Of a stretch of DNA of 64,000 bases, positions 25,392-35,105 are shown piece after piece. The stretch covers positions 1-64,000 of the forward strand of contig FOXT01000006.1 in assembly GCA_900115795.1 (NCBI GenBank). Reading direction: 5' to 3'. This DNA is from Lachnospiraceae bacterium XBB1006 (GTDB taxonomy: Bacteria; Bacillota; Clostridia; Lachnospirales; Lachnospiraceae). A program made the position numbers and the translations under genes. Position 1 is the stretch's first letter; the number at the start of each line of letters is the position of its first letter. A model generated the notes under the pieces. The model did not search any database. It had not been told where the DNA came from and saw only the letters and a program-made list of their open reading frames with translations.

Positions 25392-26093
25392 GTGGAAGAT
25401 GTGGTACAATACAACTATGTTGCATTTATAGCGAAGGAGGAGAAGGTGGATTACGCGGTATTAAGCCACGCGCATTACGACCATGCCAACGGCATACCGG
25501 GGTTTATGGCGCGTAATACGAAGGCAAAATGGTATGTGCGAGAGGCTACGGCGGAGGACTGCTATTTTAAAAAATTTATTTTCCGAAAATACATCGGGAT
25601 TCCCAAGGGAATGGAGGAACAGTATCCCGCGAGAATCGAAAGAATCAGCGGTACTTACCGGCTGACGGAGGGGGTACATCTGATACCGCATACGACAAAA
25701 GGGCTGGATGCGATTGGCAAGCGAGAAACCATGTATCGCAAAACGGCGCAGGGATGGCGGCCGGATGATTTTGACCACGAGCAAAGCCTGGTACTGGAGA
25801 CGGAAAAGGGGCTCGTGATTATAAACTCCTGTTCGCACGGAGGTGTTGGAACAATTGTCCGGGAGGTAAAAGCGGAATTTCCGGGGAAAACAGTTTACGG
25901 TTTTATTGGCGGGATGCATCTGTTTAATAAGAAGGAGTCCGAAATCCGGGCTGTGGCGGAAGCCTTGAAAAGCAAGGACGTGAAGTTTGTCTGTACAGGG
26001 CACTGCACGAAGGAGCGAGCTTTTCGGATTTTGAAAGAAGAGCTGGGGGAAAGACTTGCGCAGCTGAAGGTGGGACTACAAATTGAATTTTAA
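25392..26093 (+). pseudogene. N-terminally truncated metallo-beta-lactamase-fold hydrolase
   Basis: The open frame carries the metal motif SHAHYDHANG close to its start, then NSCSHGGVG, GGMHLF and TGHCT, the rest of an MBL-fold hydrolase. Normal members have about 50 residues (the first beta-sheet and an LFDTG strand) before the HxHxDH motif; here only about 25 non-matching residues precede it, the best start is a GTG without RBS, and the sequence just upstream does not look like the missing part. GAAGGAGG at about 25434 would start translation even closer to the motif. I therefore read it as truncated, though a short active variant cannot be excluded. Confidence 0.6.
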
Positions 26094-26136
26094 GGGAGAA
26101 GAAGGACAAAGATAGAAGGGTAAGGAGCTAGGAATC

Positions 26137-26650
26137 ATGAACAACAGTGTTTTGGCTACAATCCGCGAAAGCGAAAAACAATCCCATATCGCAACCTACA
26201 CAAATGAGAAACTATATCAGTCGGATTCGTGGCTGAAAAAGCCTATCAAAACGGTGCGGGAAATCATGCCGCTTTTTGCGGATTATGTAAGAATCCATGC
26301 ATTGGATTTGGGATGCGGTGTCGGCGCTGGAACATGTGGAGAGTGAGGAGATTTTTGCCAGAAAACTTGTAGAAATAGCCGAAGGGACAGCAGAAAATGG
26401 AGTTGCCTGCCTGGTGTTAAATTCTGAAGTTCGGGAGGAAAATAAGGATACAGGGGAGATGCTGGTGCCACAGTTCGAAGTAAATCTCCCGACGAAGAAG
26501 ATGGTAACGTACGTGGAGGAAGCGTTTAGAGGATGGAAGATTTTGAAGCGAAACGTTAGCGAGCAGGAATATGAAATTCCGCGGGGAGAAGTTACGAGCA
26601 AACTGACCACAAGGGTGGTAACTTACGTGGTACGAAAATCTGCATTTTGA
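26137..26650 (+). pseudogene. Class I SAM-dependent methyltransferase with internal deletion and frameshift
   Basis: The first frame (26137-26346) runs from MNNSVLATIRESEK to ALDLGCGVG, the glycine-rich SAM motif I, and then stops. The second frame (from about 26312 to 26650) takes up in the middle of the same fold at VSALEHVESEEIF and continues to a normal C-terminus. Motifs between them (the acidic loop and motifs II/III, roughly 60-70 residues) are missing. The two frames overlap around GATGCGGTGTCGG, the apparent deletion junction. It is a dead gene unless recoding occurs. Confidence 0.75.
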
Positions 26651-26720
26651 AGTGATGGAAGGAAGAAACAGCGTGTATGCGTGGTTTAGGGTATAAAAAT
26701 TAAAAAATGTGCGATTTTAC

Positions 26721-26751
26721 TTGACCTTAAAGCGACTTTAGGGTGTAAATT
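26721..26751 (+). promoter_or_regulatory. MerR-type promoter with 19-bp spacer and dyad operator
   Basis: TTGACC (26721-26726) and TAAATT (26746-26751) are 19 bp apart, the over-long spacing typical of promoters remodelled by MerR proteins. The spacer contains the near-palindrome CCTTAAAG-CGA-CTTTAGG. It lies 26 bp before the MerR gene, which suggests autoregulation. Confidence 0.7.
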
Positions 26752-26777
26752 GAGGGCACAAGGAGGAGAAAAACGAT

Positions 26778-27608
26778 ATGAAAATCAAAGAAGTAGAAGC
26801 ACTTACAGGAGTCAAAAGTGCAAACATTCGTTACTACGAAAGTAAGGAGTTATTAATTCCGCTTCGTGGTGACAACAACTATCGCGAATACACGAAGGAG
26901 GATGTAGCCATGTTACAAAGAATCAAGGTTATGCGACTATTGGGGATTTCTGTGGATGACATTCGTAAGATTAAGATGCAGGAGTGTTCCATGGATGATG
27001 TCGTAGCAACACGCTTAGAAATGCTGGAGGCAGAGGAGCGAACCATTAAGGAAACAAAGAAGATATGTCAGACCATTGTAGAGAATCATCTACAGATGGA
27101 GGACCTGTCAGAAAACATGCTGGGAGGCGATAAGAAACAGTGGGAGGCAAAAATGCGTCATATTCGTGTTACGGATATGGATAAGTTGTTTTTGCTAAAA
27201 GGAATGTTGTTGATGGGTATTTTTCCTATCTTATACTGGCTGACAACATTGGGAGGTTCCGTTGGCAACTATCTGAACACCGGCAACCCGAATGGAAACC
27301 GCCTGGTGATTGGGGTCGGAATTTTCCTGTTGGTATACGGATTGGCACTTGGAACCTACGAAGGCTACAAAGGTTATAACCTTAGCTGGGTTATGGGTGC
27401 GGGCAAAAACTGGGCAGCGCCGGGTCTTGGCATATTGTCAAACGGATTTACCATTAGCGGAATGGGATTACCGTTTTTTGGTGCGATTTTCGGACCGGTG
27501 GTATGTGCGTTGCTCTACCTTGGTGTGGGCGCTGTGTTGTGTTCGATTCGAATCTATTTTATAAGGAAAGATATTCATCCGATAAAAAGAGCCGTGGAAG
27601 TAAAATAG
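26778..27608 (+). CDS. MerR-family regulator with C-terminal membrane domain
   Basis: 276 residues. Residues 1-70 are a MerR helix-turn-helix and wing (KIKEVEALTGVKSANIRYYE, NNYREYTKEDV); a coiled-coil dimerisation helix runs to ~115. Instead of a metal- or drug-binding domain, residues ~140-265 contain four hydrophobic helices (LFLLKGMLLMGIFPILYWLTT and others). It is thus a membrane-tethered MerR protein, probably sensing something in or at the membrane while bound to its own operator. GGAGGAG precedes the ATG. No obvious target gene other than itself lies nearby. Confidence 0.82.
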   Translation: MKIKEVEALTGVKSANIRYYESKELLIPLRGDNNYREYTKEDVAMLQRIKVMRLLGISVDDIRKIKMQECSMDDVVATRLEMLEAEERTIKETKKICQTIVENHLQMEDLSENMLGGDKKQWEAKMRHIRVTDMDKLFLLKGMLLMGIFPILYWLTTLGGSVGNYLNTGNPNGNRLVIGVGIFLLVYGLALGTYEGYKGYNLSWVMGAGKNWAAPGLGILSNGFTISGMGLPFFGAIFGPVVCALLYLGVGAVLCSIRIYFIRKDIHPIKRAVEVK

Positions 27609-27634
27609 TGCTAGATTTTCGGAAAAGCTTATGT

Positions 27635-27749
27635 TATAATTAGCTTTGAGTGTATATAAGATTTAAGAGGTATGCCTTGGGGTACTCAAGAATCTTATAA
27701 GATTTGTAAGAGTGCGGGGCATTCTGTATATAAGGAGGATATCGTTTTC
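27635..27749 (+). promoter_or_regulatory. Leader of tig: -10 box and paired ATAAGATT segments
   Basis: TATAAT at 27635-27640 is a good -10 with a weak -35. The leader contains ATAAGATT at 27656-27663 and again at 27697-27704, with the complementary AATCTTAT at 27691-27698, so one 8-bp stem can enclose about 28 bases, including a CTTG...CAAG pair. AAGGAGG lies just before ATG 27750. Confidence 0.4.
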
Positions 27750-29108
27750 ATGAGCGTAAAAGTTGAAAACCTAGAGAAGAACATGGCCAGATTAACGATT
27801 GAAGTGGCCGCAGAAGAAGTAGAGAAAGCCATTGAGGCTTCCTACAAAAGACAGAAGAAGTCTATTAGTGTACCTGGATTTAGAAAAGGTAAAGTGCCAA
27901 GACAGATGATTGAGAAGATGTATGGCGCAGCTATTTTTTATGAAGATGCAGCTAATCTTTTAATGCAGCAGGAATATCCGAAGGCAATGGAAGAAAGCAA
28001 ATTGGATATCGTATCTCAGCCAACTGTTGATATCGTTCAGATTGAGAAAGGAAAGCCATTCATTTTTACAGCAGAGGTAGCAGTAAGACCGGAAGTGAAA
28101 CTTGGTGAGTACAAGGGCGTAGAAGTTATGGATGTGGATACATCCGTTGTCGCTGCAGATGTGAATGCAGAGATTGATAAAGAAAGAGAAGCCAATGCAA
28201 GAATGGTAACCGTAGACAACAGAGGAATTAAGAAGGGTGATATTGCAGTCATCGACTTCGAAGGTTATGTAGACGGTGAGAAATTTGAAGGTGGAACTGC
28301 TGAGAATCATAGTTTAGAGATTGGTTCCCATTCCTTTATTGATACCTTTGAAGACCAATTGATTGGCAAGAAGACCGGTGCGGAAGTAGAAGTAAATGTT
28401 ACCTTCCCGGAAGATTATCATGCAACCGAACTTGCAGGTAAGCCGGCAATGTTTAAGGTTAAGATTCATGAGATTAAAGTGAAAGAACTTCCAAAGGCAG
28501 ATGATGAATTTGCACAGGATGTTTCTGAATTTGACACATTGAAAGAATACAAGGCTGATATTAAGAAGAAATTAGTAGAAGCTAAGAAGAATGCTGCGAA
28601 ACGTGCGCAGGAAGATGAAGCTATCCAGAAGATTATCGATGCATCCGAGATGGATATTCCGGAAGCAATGATTAACTATCATGTAGAGGATATGATTCAG
28701 GGAATGGCTCAGAACATGATGCAGCAGGGACTTACATTAGAGCAGTACTTGCAGTTCAGCGGAATGACCATCGAAACATTGCGTGAGCAGACGAAGCCGG
28801 AAGCATTAAGAAGAATTCAGGCTAGTCTTGTATTAGAGGCAATTGCAAAAGATGCAAAGGTAAAAGTTACCGAGAAGCAGATCAATGCAGAGCTTGAGAA
28901 GATGGCAGAAATGTACCATATGGAGTTGGATAAGATCAAAGAAATGGTTGGCGATGCAGAGAAAGAGTCCATCACCAGAGATCTTGAAATCCAGGGTGCA
29001 GTAGATTTGATTATGAAGAATGTTGTTGTTGTGAAAGCTGACGGAGAAGAGAAGCCAAAGAAGACAACCAAGAAGACAACTAAGAAAGCAGAGAAGAAAG
29101 ACGAATAA
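27750..29108 (+). CDS. tig: Trigger factor (ribosome-associated chaperone, peptidyl-prolyl isomerase)
   Basis: 452 residues from ATG 27750; upstream in-frame codons are leader sequence. The N-terminal domain has the ribosome-docking signature GFRKGKVPRQMIEKMYG (residues ~44-60). The FKBP-like PPIase domain is at ~155-240 (KGDIAVIDFEGYVDGEKFEGG), followed by the long helical C-terminal chaperone arms and a lysine-rich tail. It binds nascent chains at the ribosome exit. clpP, clpX and lon follow, the conserved Firmicutes order. Confidence 0.95.
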   Translation: MSVKVENLEKNMARLTIEVAAEEVEKAIEASYKRQKKSISVPGFRKGKVPRQMIEKMYGAAIFYEDAANLLMQQEYPKAMEESKLDIVSQPTVDIVQIEKGKPFIFTAEVAVRPEVKLGEYKGVEVMDVDTSVVAADVNAEIDKEREANARMVTVDNRGIKKGDIAVIDFEGYVDGEKFEGGTAENHSLEIGSHSFIDTFEDQLIGKKTGAEVEVNVTFPEDYHATELAGKPAMFKVKIHEIKVKELPKADDEFAQDVSEFDTLKEYKADIKKKLVEAKKNAAKRAQEDEAIQKIIDASEMDIPEAMINYHVEDMIQGMAQNMMQQGLTLEQYLQFSGMTIETLREQTKPEALRRIQASLVLEAIAKDAKVKVTEKQINAELEKMAEMYHMELDKIKEMVGDAEKESITRDLEIQGAVDLIMKNVVVVKADGEEKPKKTTKKTTKKAEKKDE

Positions 29109-29123
29109 TCGGAGGGATGAATA

Positions 29124-29705
29124 TTGAGTTTAGTACCTTATGTCGTTGAACAGACAAGCAGAGGCGAGCGTTCCTATGACATTTACTCCAGACTGTTGAA
29201 GGATCGTATCATCTTCCTTGGGGAAGAAGTAAATGAAACAACAGCAAGCCTTGTGGTTGCACAGTTACTTTTCCTTGAATCTGAGGATCCGGATAAGGAT
29301 ATTCATTTGTATATCAATTCCCCGGGTGGAATGGTAACGGCCGGATTGGCAATCTATGATACGATGCATTATATTAAGTGTGATGTATCAACAATCTGTA
29401 TTGGTATGGCGGCAAGTATGGGAGCATTCCTGCTTGCAGGCGGTGCAAAAGGAAAACGTTATGCACTTCCAAATGCAGAGATTATGATTCATCAGCCTTC
29501 CGGTGGAGCAAGAGGACAGGCTACTGAAATTCAGATTGCTGCAGAGAACATTTTGAAGACAAAGAAGAAATTGAACGAAATGTTAGCGGCAAATACCGGA
29601 AAACCGGTAGAAGTCATTGCTGCGGATACCGAGCGTGACAACTATATGTCTGCGCAGGAAGCGTTGGAATATGGTTTAATCGATAGTATTATTACAAGTA
29701 AGTAA
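29124..29705 (+). CDS. clpP: ATP-dependent Clp protease proteolytic subunit
   Basis: 193 residues starting at TTG 29124 after GGAGGGATGAATA. The catalytic triad is visible: Ser in [12 protein letters not shown], His in [11 protein letters not shown] and the downstream Asp. [19 protein letters not shown] is the oxyanion-loop signature. It forms the tetradecameric protease barrel with ClpX, whose gene lies downstream. Length is normal. Confidence 0.96.
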   Translation: MSLVPYVVEQTSRGERSYDIYSRLLKDRIIFLGEEVNETTASLVVAQLLFLESEDPDKDIHLYINSPGGMVTAGLAIYDTMHYIKCDVSTICIGMAASMGAFLLAGGAKGKRYALPNAEIMIHQPSGGARGQATEIQIAAENILKTKKKLNEMLAANTGKPVEVIAADTERDNYMSAQEALEYGLIDSIITSK

Positions 29706-29942
29706 TAGGTATTTGCGAAACTGCTCTGCGGCGAATGCCGCATGAGCAATTTGCATAATAAATCGTCTCTGCAGGTTAACTTGAGAGAATGATTTTTATG
29801 CAAATTCAACATGCCACGGTCGTGGCATAAGAGTTTTGCAATTAACTAACAAGTAAGTAATCAAGAGAGGGACAGTGTGTTTGCACTGTCCCAACCATCT
29901 TTACAGATGGAAAGGGAAGCTTTAGATTTGAAGAGGTAAGAA
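29706..29942. other. Hairpin-rich spacer between clpP and clpX
   Basis: Within 237 bp there are a GCGGC/GCCGC hairpin (about 29727-29741), an 18-bp palindrome ATGCCACG-GT-CGTGGCAT (29811-29828), a 9-bp stem GGGACAGTG/CACTGTCCC (29869-29892) and CCATCT/AGATGG (about 29895-29910). TTTGCATAA and TATGCAAA segments can also pair. None has a strong T-run. No coding region was found. The structures may shape processing or attenuation between clpP and clpX. Confidence 0.5.
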
Positions 29943-31190
29943 ATGGCTGGAAAGAATAGTGATGATAGAATCAGATGTTCCTTCTGTGGGAAGACGCAGG
30001 AACAGGCAAGAAAATTAATTGCCGGACCAAGCGGAGTATATATCTGTGACGATTGTATTGATATCTGTGCAGAGATGATGGAAGATGAATTCCCTGATAT
30101 CGAACCGGAAGATGTGGATTTGGATATTAATCTGTATAAACCGGAGGAAATGAAGAAGTTTTTGGACGAGTATGTAGTGGGACAGGATGAAGCGAAGAAG
30201 GTTTTGTCTGTTGGTATCTACAACCATTATAAGCGTGTTACATCAGAAGCAGCAAAAGATGTAGAAATACAGAAGAGTAATATTTTGTTATTGGGGCCAA
30301 CCGGTTCCGGTAAGACATTATTGGCACAGACGTTAGCGAGAATATTAAACGTTCCATTCGCCATTGCAGATGCTACGGCATTAACAGAAGCCGGCTATGT
30401 GGGTGAGGACGTTGAGAATATACTTTTGAAATTGATTCAGGCAGCAGATTATAATATTGAACGTGCACAGCTTGGAATAATTTACATTGATGAAATTGAT
30501 AAGATTTCCAAGAAGTCCGAGAATGTGTCCATTACCAGAGATGTATCCGGTGAGGGTGTACAGCAGGCACTTCTTAAGATTTTAGAGGGAACGGTTGCTT
30601 CGGTTCCGCCACAGGGTGGAAGAAAGCATCCACAGCAAGAGTTGATTCAGATTGATACCACGAATATTTTGTTTATCTGTGGTGGTGCATTTGATGGCTT
30701 GGAGAAGATTGTGGAAGCACGTCTTGATAAGCAGGCGATTGGATTTAATGCGGAAGTGACCTCTAAGAAGGAACGGGATTTAGGTGAGACGTTTGCAAAA
30801 GCACTTCCGGGTGATTTTGTGAAATTTGGTCTGATTCCGGAATTCATCGGACGTGTTCCGTTGACAGTGGCATTGCACGGACTGGATAAGGAGGCATTGG
30901 TTCGCATTTTGACGGAACCGAAGAATGCATTAACCAGACAGTATAAGAAGTTGTTTGAAATGGATGGCGTGAAGCTGGAATTTGAAGAGGATGCATTAGA
31001 AGCAATTGCTGAGAAATCCTTGGAGCGAAAGACCGGAGCCAGAGGTTTGCGTGCAATTATGGAGAAGAGCATGCTTGATTTAATGTATCATATACCATCG
31101 GATGAAACGATTAAGAAATGTATTATTACGCGCGATACCGTAAATGGTGGCGAGGCGAAGATTGAGCATAGTAAGGCGAAGAGCGCATAA
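29943..31190 (+). CDS. clpX: Clp protease ATP-binding subunit ClpX
   Basis: 415 residues. An N-terminal zinc-binding domain (CSFCGK and CDDCIDIC) recognises adaptors. The AAA+ core has Walker A GPTGSGKT, Walker [11 protein letters not shown], the pore-loop region and sensor-2 GARGLRAI. It unfolds substrates and feeds them to ClpP. The ATG at 29943 follows GAAGAGGTAAGAA. Normal length for the family. Confidence 0.96.
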   Translation: MAGKNSDDRIRCSFCGKTQEQARKLIAGPSGVYICDDCIDICAEMMEDEFPDIEPEDVDLDINLYKPEEMKKFLDEYVVGQDEAKKVLSVGIYNHYKRVTSEAAKDVEIQKSNILLLGPTGSGKTLLAQTLARILNVPFAIADATALTEAGYVGEDVENILLKLIQAADYNIERAQLGIIYIDEIDKISKKSENVSITRDVSGEGVQQALLKILEGTVASVPPQGGRKHPQQELIQIDTTNILFICGGAFDGLEKIVEARLDKQAIGFNAEVTSKKERDLGETFAKALPGDFVKFGLIPEFIGRVPLTVALHGLDKEALVRILTEPKNALTRQYKKLFEMDGVKLEFEEDALEAIAEKSLERKTGARGLRAIMEKSMLDLMYHIPSDETIKKCIITRDTVNGGEAKIEHSKAKSA

Positions 31191-31202
31191 GGAGCGATTT
31201 GT

Positions 31203-33521
31203 TTGAACGATAATAAACTTTTATACCCCACAGTAGCGCTGCGGGGTATAACAATATTACCGGGTAATATAGCCCATTTTGATGTTAGTAGAAAGAAGTC
31301 CATCGAAGCGCTTGATGAAGTGATGATGGGAGATCAGCAGATTTTTTTGATTTCACAACGTGACACCCAGACGGATGAGCCGGGACGGGAAGATGTGTTT
31401 GACATTGGTACCATTGCCAATGTAAAGCAGGTGATTCGTATGCAGGGGGGATTGGTGCGTGTTTTGGTAGAGGGCACCAAGAAAGCTCGTGTAATGGATT
31501 ATGAAGATGACGGCAGTTTCATACGTTGTGAAGTGGAGATTATTCCCCGGGCGGATGTGTCGGATTATGAAGAGGTGATGCTTCAGGGAATGGCACGAAG
31601 TCTGGAAGAATCGTTTTCTCACTATGCCGGAGTACACCGGAAGCTGGGAAAAGAATTTGTAGGACAGGTTATGAGTCAGACCGATCCACTTAAGGTTATG
31701 GATATGATTGTGGGAGGACTCCCTTTTCCATATCAGGATAAACAGCGCCTTTTGGAGGCGGAGACCTTAGAAGAGCAGTTTGGTGTGGTACAGGATATTC
31801 TGATTCATGAGACCAGTGTGCTTGAGATTAAAGATCATTTTCAAAAGCAGGTAAAAGCCCGTGTGGATAAGAACCAGAAGGATTACATTTTGCGTGAAGA
31901 AATGAAGGTAATCCAAAAAGAGCTGGGAAATGATGAAGAATCTGACGCGGATGAGTTTGCTAAGGCCATTGATGCGTTGGAGGCAGATGAAAAAATAAAA
32001 GAGAAGCTTCACAAAGAATTGAAGCGGTTTCGTACTATGTCCGGAAATTCTTCGGAAAGTACCGTTATTCGTACGTATATTGAGACGATGTTGGAGCTTC
32101 CATGGAACAAGATGTCTGAGGACCGGCTGGATTTGAACGTTGCCAAGGAGATATTAGACGAAGAACACTATGGATTAAAGAAAGTAAAGGAACGAATGCT
32201 GGAGTTTTTGGCGGTGCGTGCTCTTACCAAACAATCGGATAGCCAGATTATCTGTCTGGTGGGACCTCCGGGTACCGGAAAGACGAGCATTGTCAAGTCC
32301 ATTGCGAAGGCATTGAATAAAGAGTATGTACGTATTAGTCTGGGTGGAGTGCGCGATGAGGCAGAGATTCGTGGCCATCGAAAGACGTACATTGGAGCTA
32401 TGCCGGGACGGATTGTGTATGGTCTTAGGCAAGCAAAGGTGGCGAACCCGGTCATGTTACTTGACGAGATTGACAAGGTAAGCAGTGACCATCGTGGAGA
32501 GACGGCATCGGCATTATTGGAAGTCTTAGACGGTGAACAGAATCATCAGTTTCGGGACCATTATATTGAGGTACCGTTAGATTTGTCCAAGGTCTTTTTC
32601 ATTGCAACGGCAAATTCCACAGCAGAGATTCCGGGGCCGTTACTTGATCGTATGGAGGTCATTGAAGTAAATAGTTATACGGAAAATGAGAAGTTTCATA
32701 TTGCGAAGAACCATCTGATTGCGAAACAACGAATCAAGAATGGTTTGAAACCGGAACAGTTTAGTATTAGTGATAAGGCATTAAAGAAACTGATTCATGC
32801 CTATACCCGAGAGGCTGGTGTGCGTACATTGGAGCGTAAGATTGGCCAGCTTTGTCGGAAGGCAGCCAAAGCCATTTTGCTAAAGGAAAAGACCGGGTTG
32901 AAGGTTACGGAGAGTAACTTGAAGGAATTGTTAGGAAAAGAGATTTACCATACCGATTCGGCAGCAAAGGAACCACAGGTTGGAATCGTTCGTGGATTGG
33001 CATGGACCAGTGTGGGCGGTGATACCTTGGAAATTGAGGTTAATGTTATGCCGGGAAAAGGTGAGCTGAAGCTTACCGGTCATATGGGTGATGTTATGAA
33101 GGAGTCGGCAGAAATCGGCTTATCCATGATTCGTCATATGGCGAAGAAATACCGTGTAAAACCGGAATTTTTTTCAGAGAACGATATCCACATTCATATT
33201 CCGGAGGGAGCCGTTCCGAAGGACGGACCGTCTGCAGGCGTGACCATGGCGGTAGCGATGTTGTCAGCTGTTACCAATAAGAAAGTGAATCCATATGTGG
33301 CCATGACCGGTGAAATTACCTTGCGAGGACGTGTACTTCCGGTTGGTGGTCTTAAGGAGAAGCTGCTTGCGGCAAACAAGGCCGGAATGCACATTGTCTG
33401 TGTACCCAAGAAGAATGCACCGGATATTGCCGAATTATCCAAAGAGATTATTGGAAATATGAAAATTTGTTATTTAGAGACCATCGAAGAGGCAGCCAGG
33501 ATTGCCTTTCGAAATAAATAA
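31203..33521 (+). CDS. lon: ATP-dependent Lon protease
   Basis: 772 residues from TTG 31203 after AAGGAGCGATT. It has an N-terminal LON substrate-binding domain (~1-200), coiled coil, an AAA+ module with GPPGTGKTSIVKS and MLLDEIDKV, and a C-terminal protease domain whose Ser-Lys dyad lies in PKDGPSAGVTMA and the later GGLKEKLLAA. It degrades misfolded and regulatory proteins. Immediately downstream of clpX, with a terminator after its stop. Confidence 0.96.
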   Translation: MNDNKLLYPTVALRGITILPGNIAHFDVSRKKSIEALDEVMMGDQQIFLISQRDTQTDEPGREDVFDIGTIANVKQVIRMQGGLVRVLVEGTKKARVMDYEDDGSFIRCEVEIIPRADVSDYEEVMLQGMARSLEESFSHYAGVHRKLGKEFVGQVMSQTDPLKVMDMIVGGLPFPYQDKQRLLEAETLEEQFGVVQDILIHETSVLEIKDHFQKQVKARVDKNQKDYILREEMKVIQKELGNDEESDADEFAKAIDALEADEKIKEKLHKELKRFRTMSGNSSESTVIRTYIETMLELPWNKMSEDRLDLNVAKEILDEEHYGLKKVKERMLEFLAVRALTKQSDSQIICLVGPPGTGKTSIVKSIAKALNKEYVRISLGGVRDEAEIRGHRKTYIGAMPGRIVYGLRQAKVANPVMLLDEIDKVSSDHRGETASALLEVLDGEQNHQFRDHYIEVPLDLSKVFFIATANSTAEIPGPLLDRMEVIEVNSYTENEKFHIAKNHLIAKQRIKNGLKPEQFSISDKALKKLIHAYTREAGVRTLERKIGQLCRKAAKAILLKEKTGLKVTESNLKELLGKEIYHTDSAAKEPQVGIVRGLAWTSVGGDTLEIEVNVMPGKGELKLTGHMGDVMKESAEIGLSMIRHMAKKYRVKPEFFSENDIHIHIPEGAVPKDGPSAGVTMAVAMLSAVTNKKVNPYVAMTGEITLRGRVLPVGGLKEKLLAANKAGMHIVCVPKKNAPDIAELSKEIIGNMKICYLETIEEAARIAFRNK

Positions 33522-33543
33522 AGGCAGGGGTTCCTGCCTTTTT
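33521..33543 (+). terminator. Rho-independent terminator after lon
   Basis: AAGGCAGG (33521-33528), loop GGTT, CCTGCCTT (33533-33540), followed by TTTTT. The hairpin lies right after the lon stop and separates the protease genes from engB, although leak-through into engB is possible. Confidence 0.85.
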
Positions 33544-33568
33544 GCAAACGAGTTAGAAAGGATACCGC

Positions 33569-34189
33569 ATGATTATCAAACAGGTAGAATTGGAAACGGT
33601 GTGTGGAATTACCAGCACCATGCCGGAAAATCAACATCCGGAGATTGCGTTTGCCGGAAAGTCCAACGTGGGAAAGTCTTCGTTGATTAATGCGCTGATG
33701 AACCGCAAGTCCCTTGCAAGAACAAGTGCACAGCCGGGCAAAACGCAGACCGTGAATTTTTATAATATTAATCAGGAAATATATCTGGTGGATTTGCCGG
33801 GGTATGGATATGCCAAAGTTTCTCAGAAGGAAAAGGAGAAATGGGGCGAATTAATTGAGCGCTATTTGCATGAGTCAAAACAGTTGAAAGCAATGTTTTT
33901 GCTCATTGATATTCGACATGACCCTTCTGCAAATGATAAAGAGATGTATGAATGGGTATTGTATCAGGGCTTTCAACCGATTATCATTGCCACGAAGCTT
34001 GATAAGATTAAGCGCAGTCAGGTGCAGAAACAAATCAAAGCCATTAAGACCGGACTGCAGGTGCAGCCGGGAACGTTGATTATTCCGTTTTCTGCGGAAA
34101 CAAAGCAGGGGAGAGAGGAAATATGGACGCTGATGGATCGTGTAATCGCCGGAGAGGAGATTGCACCGTTTGGATTAGAAAGAGAGTAA
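33569..34189 (+). CDS. engB: Ribosome-biogenesis GTPase EngB/YsxC
   Basis: 206 residues. The Ras-like GTPase motifs are clear: G1 GKSNVGKSSLIN, G3 DLPGYGYAK and G4 TKLDKIKRSQ, in an EngB-type length. It assists late 50S subunit assembly. It follows lon, as in many Firmicutes, and its stop is four bases before the ABC transporter lipoprotein gene, so it probably heads that transcript too. Confidence 0.93.
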   Translation: MIIKQVELETVCGITSTMPENQHPEIAFAGKSNVGKSSLINALMNRKSLARTSAQPGKTQTVNFYNINQEIYLVDLPGYGYAKVSQKEKEKWGELIERYLHESKQLKAMFLLIDIRHDPSANDKEMYEWVLYQGFQPIIIATKLDKIKRSQVQKQIKAIKTGLQVQPGTLIIPFSAETKQGREEIWTLMDRVIAGEEIAPFGLERE

Positions 34190-34193
34190 GAAC

Positions 34194-35105
34194 ATGCGAA
34201 ATAAGTATCTGTATTCGTTACTGATGATGGGAGTGATTGGGGCATTGGTGGTTCTTTTTACCATTCGGTTTGGTGAGAAGAAAGAAAGTCTGACCAATGA
34301 GAAGCTTACTATTGTTACGTCTTTTTACCCAATGTATGTTGCTACACAGAATTTAGTGTCGGGCGTAGAAGGTATCCATCTTAAAAACTTAAGCGAGCCG
34401 GAAACCGGTTGTTTACATGATTTTCAGCTTACGCCGGAGGATATGAAACTTTTGTCGAAGGCGGATGTGTTTGTGGTAAATGGAAGCGGAGCGGAAAATT
34501 TCCTTCAGGATGTGATGAAGGAATATCCGAAACTTATTACTATCAATGCGACAGAGACAATGGATGATATGTCGGAAGAGGTGGGGATGCATGCCTGGAT
34601 GAGTCCGCGCTTATATAAGAAACAGATTATGAGGATTGCCCATGGATTGAAGGAGGTTTGTCCAAAACAAAAGGATAGAATTTCAAAAAACGCAGCCCGC
34701 TATGCTAAAAAAGTAGAGGCGCTTTGCAAACAGGTGGATGAATTGAAAGAATTATATGCCGCGCGTGGACAGAGCCATGTGATTTTGTTTTCTGAGGCGT
34801 ATGAAGGGTTAGTAGAGGATATGGGGCTTTCGGTTTCTTACTTGATGGATTTGGATGAAGAAAGACAAGTAAGTTCCGGTGAAGTGGCAGAAGTTATGGA
34901 AGCGGTGGCGAAGGAGGCTGGCGTGATGATTCTGGCGGAAGCACCGTATGGGAAAAATTTAGGAGATATGGTGCATAAGGAAACGAATACGCCGGTGGTT
35001 TATTTGGATACCCTGACAAGGGGAGCATATGATGAACAGCGCTATTTAACAGGAATGGCAAAGAATCTTCAGGAAATAAAGGAGGCGTTGGATGAAACTG
35101 ATTAA
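34194..35105 (+). CDS. Metal ABC transporter substrate-binding protein (ZnuA/AdcA-like)
   Basis: 303 residues. An N-terminal hydrophobic helix (MMGVIGALVVLFTI) anchors or exports the protein; I see no clear lipobox cysteine. The cluster A-I fold shows YPMYV, GSGAENFLQDV and metal-ligand candidates His in GCLHDFQL and HAWMSPR, plus acidic residues near the C-terminus. Family members capture Zn(II) or Mn(II). The usual His-rich loop of zinc binders is absent. The 3' end overlaps the ATPase gene by 14 bases. Confidence 0.82.
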   Translation: MRNKYLYSLLMMGVIGALVVLFTIRFGEKKESLTNEKLTIVTSFYPMYVATQNLVSGVEGIHLKNLSEPETGCLHDFQLTPEDMKLLSKADVFVVNGSGAENFLQDVMKEYPKLITINATETMDDMSEEVGMHAWMSPRLYKKQIMRIAHGLKEVCPKQKDRISKNAARYAKKVEALCKQVDELKELYAARGQSHVILFSEAYEGLVEDMGLSVSYLMDLDEERQVSSGEVAEVMEAVAKEAGVMILAEAPYGKNLGDMVHKETNTPVVYLDTLTRGAYDEQRYLTGMAKNLQEIKEALDETD

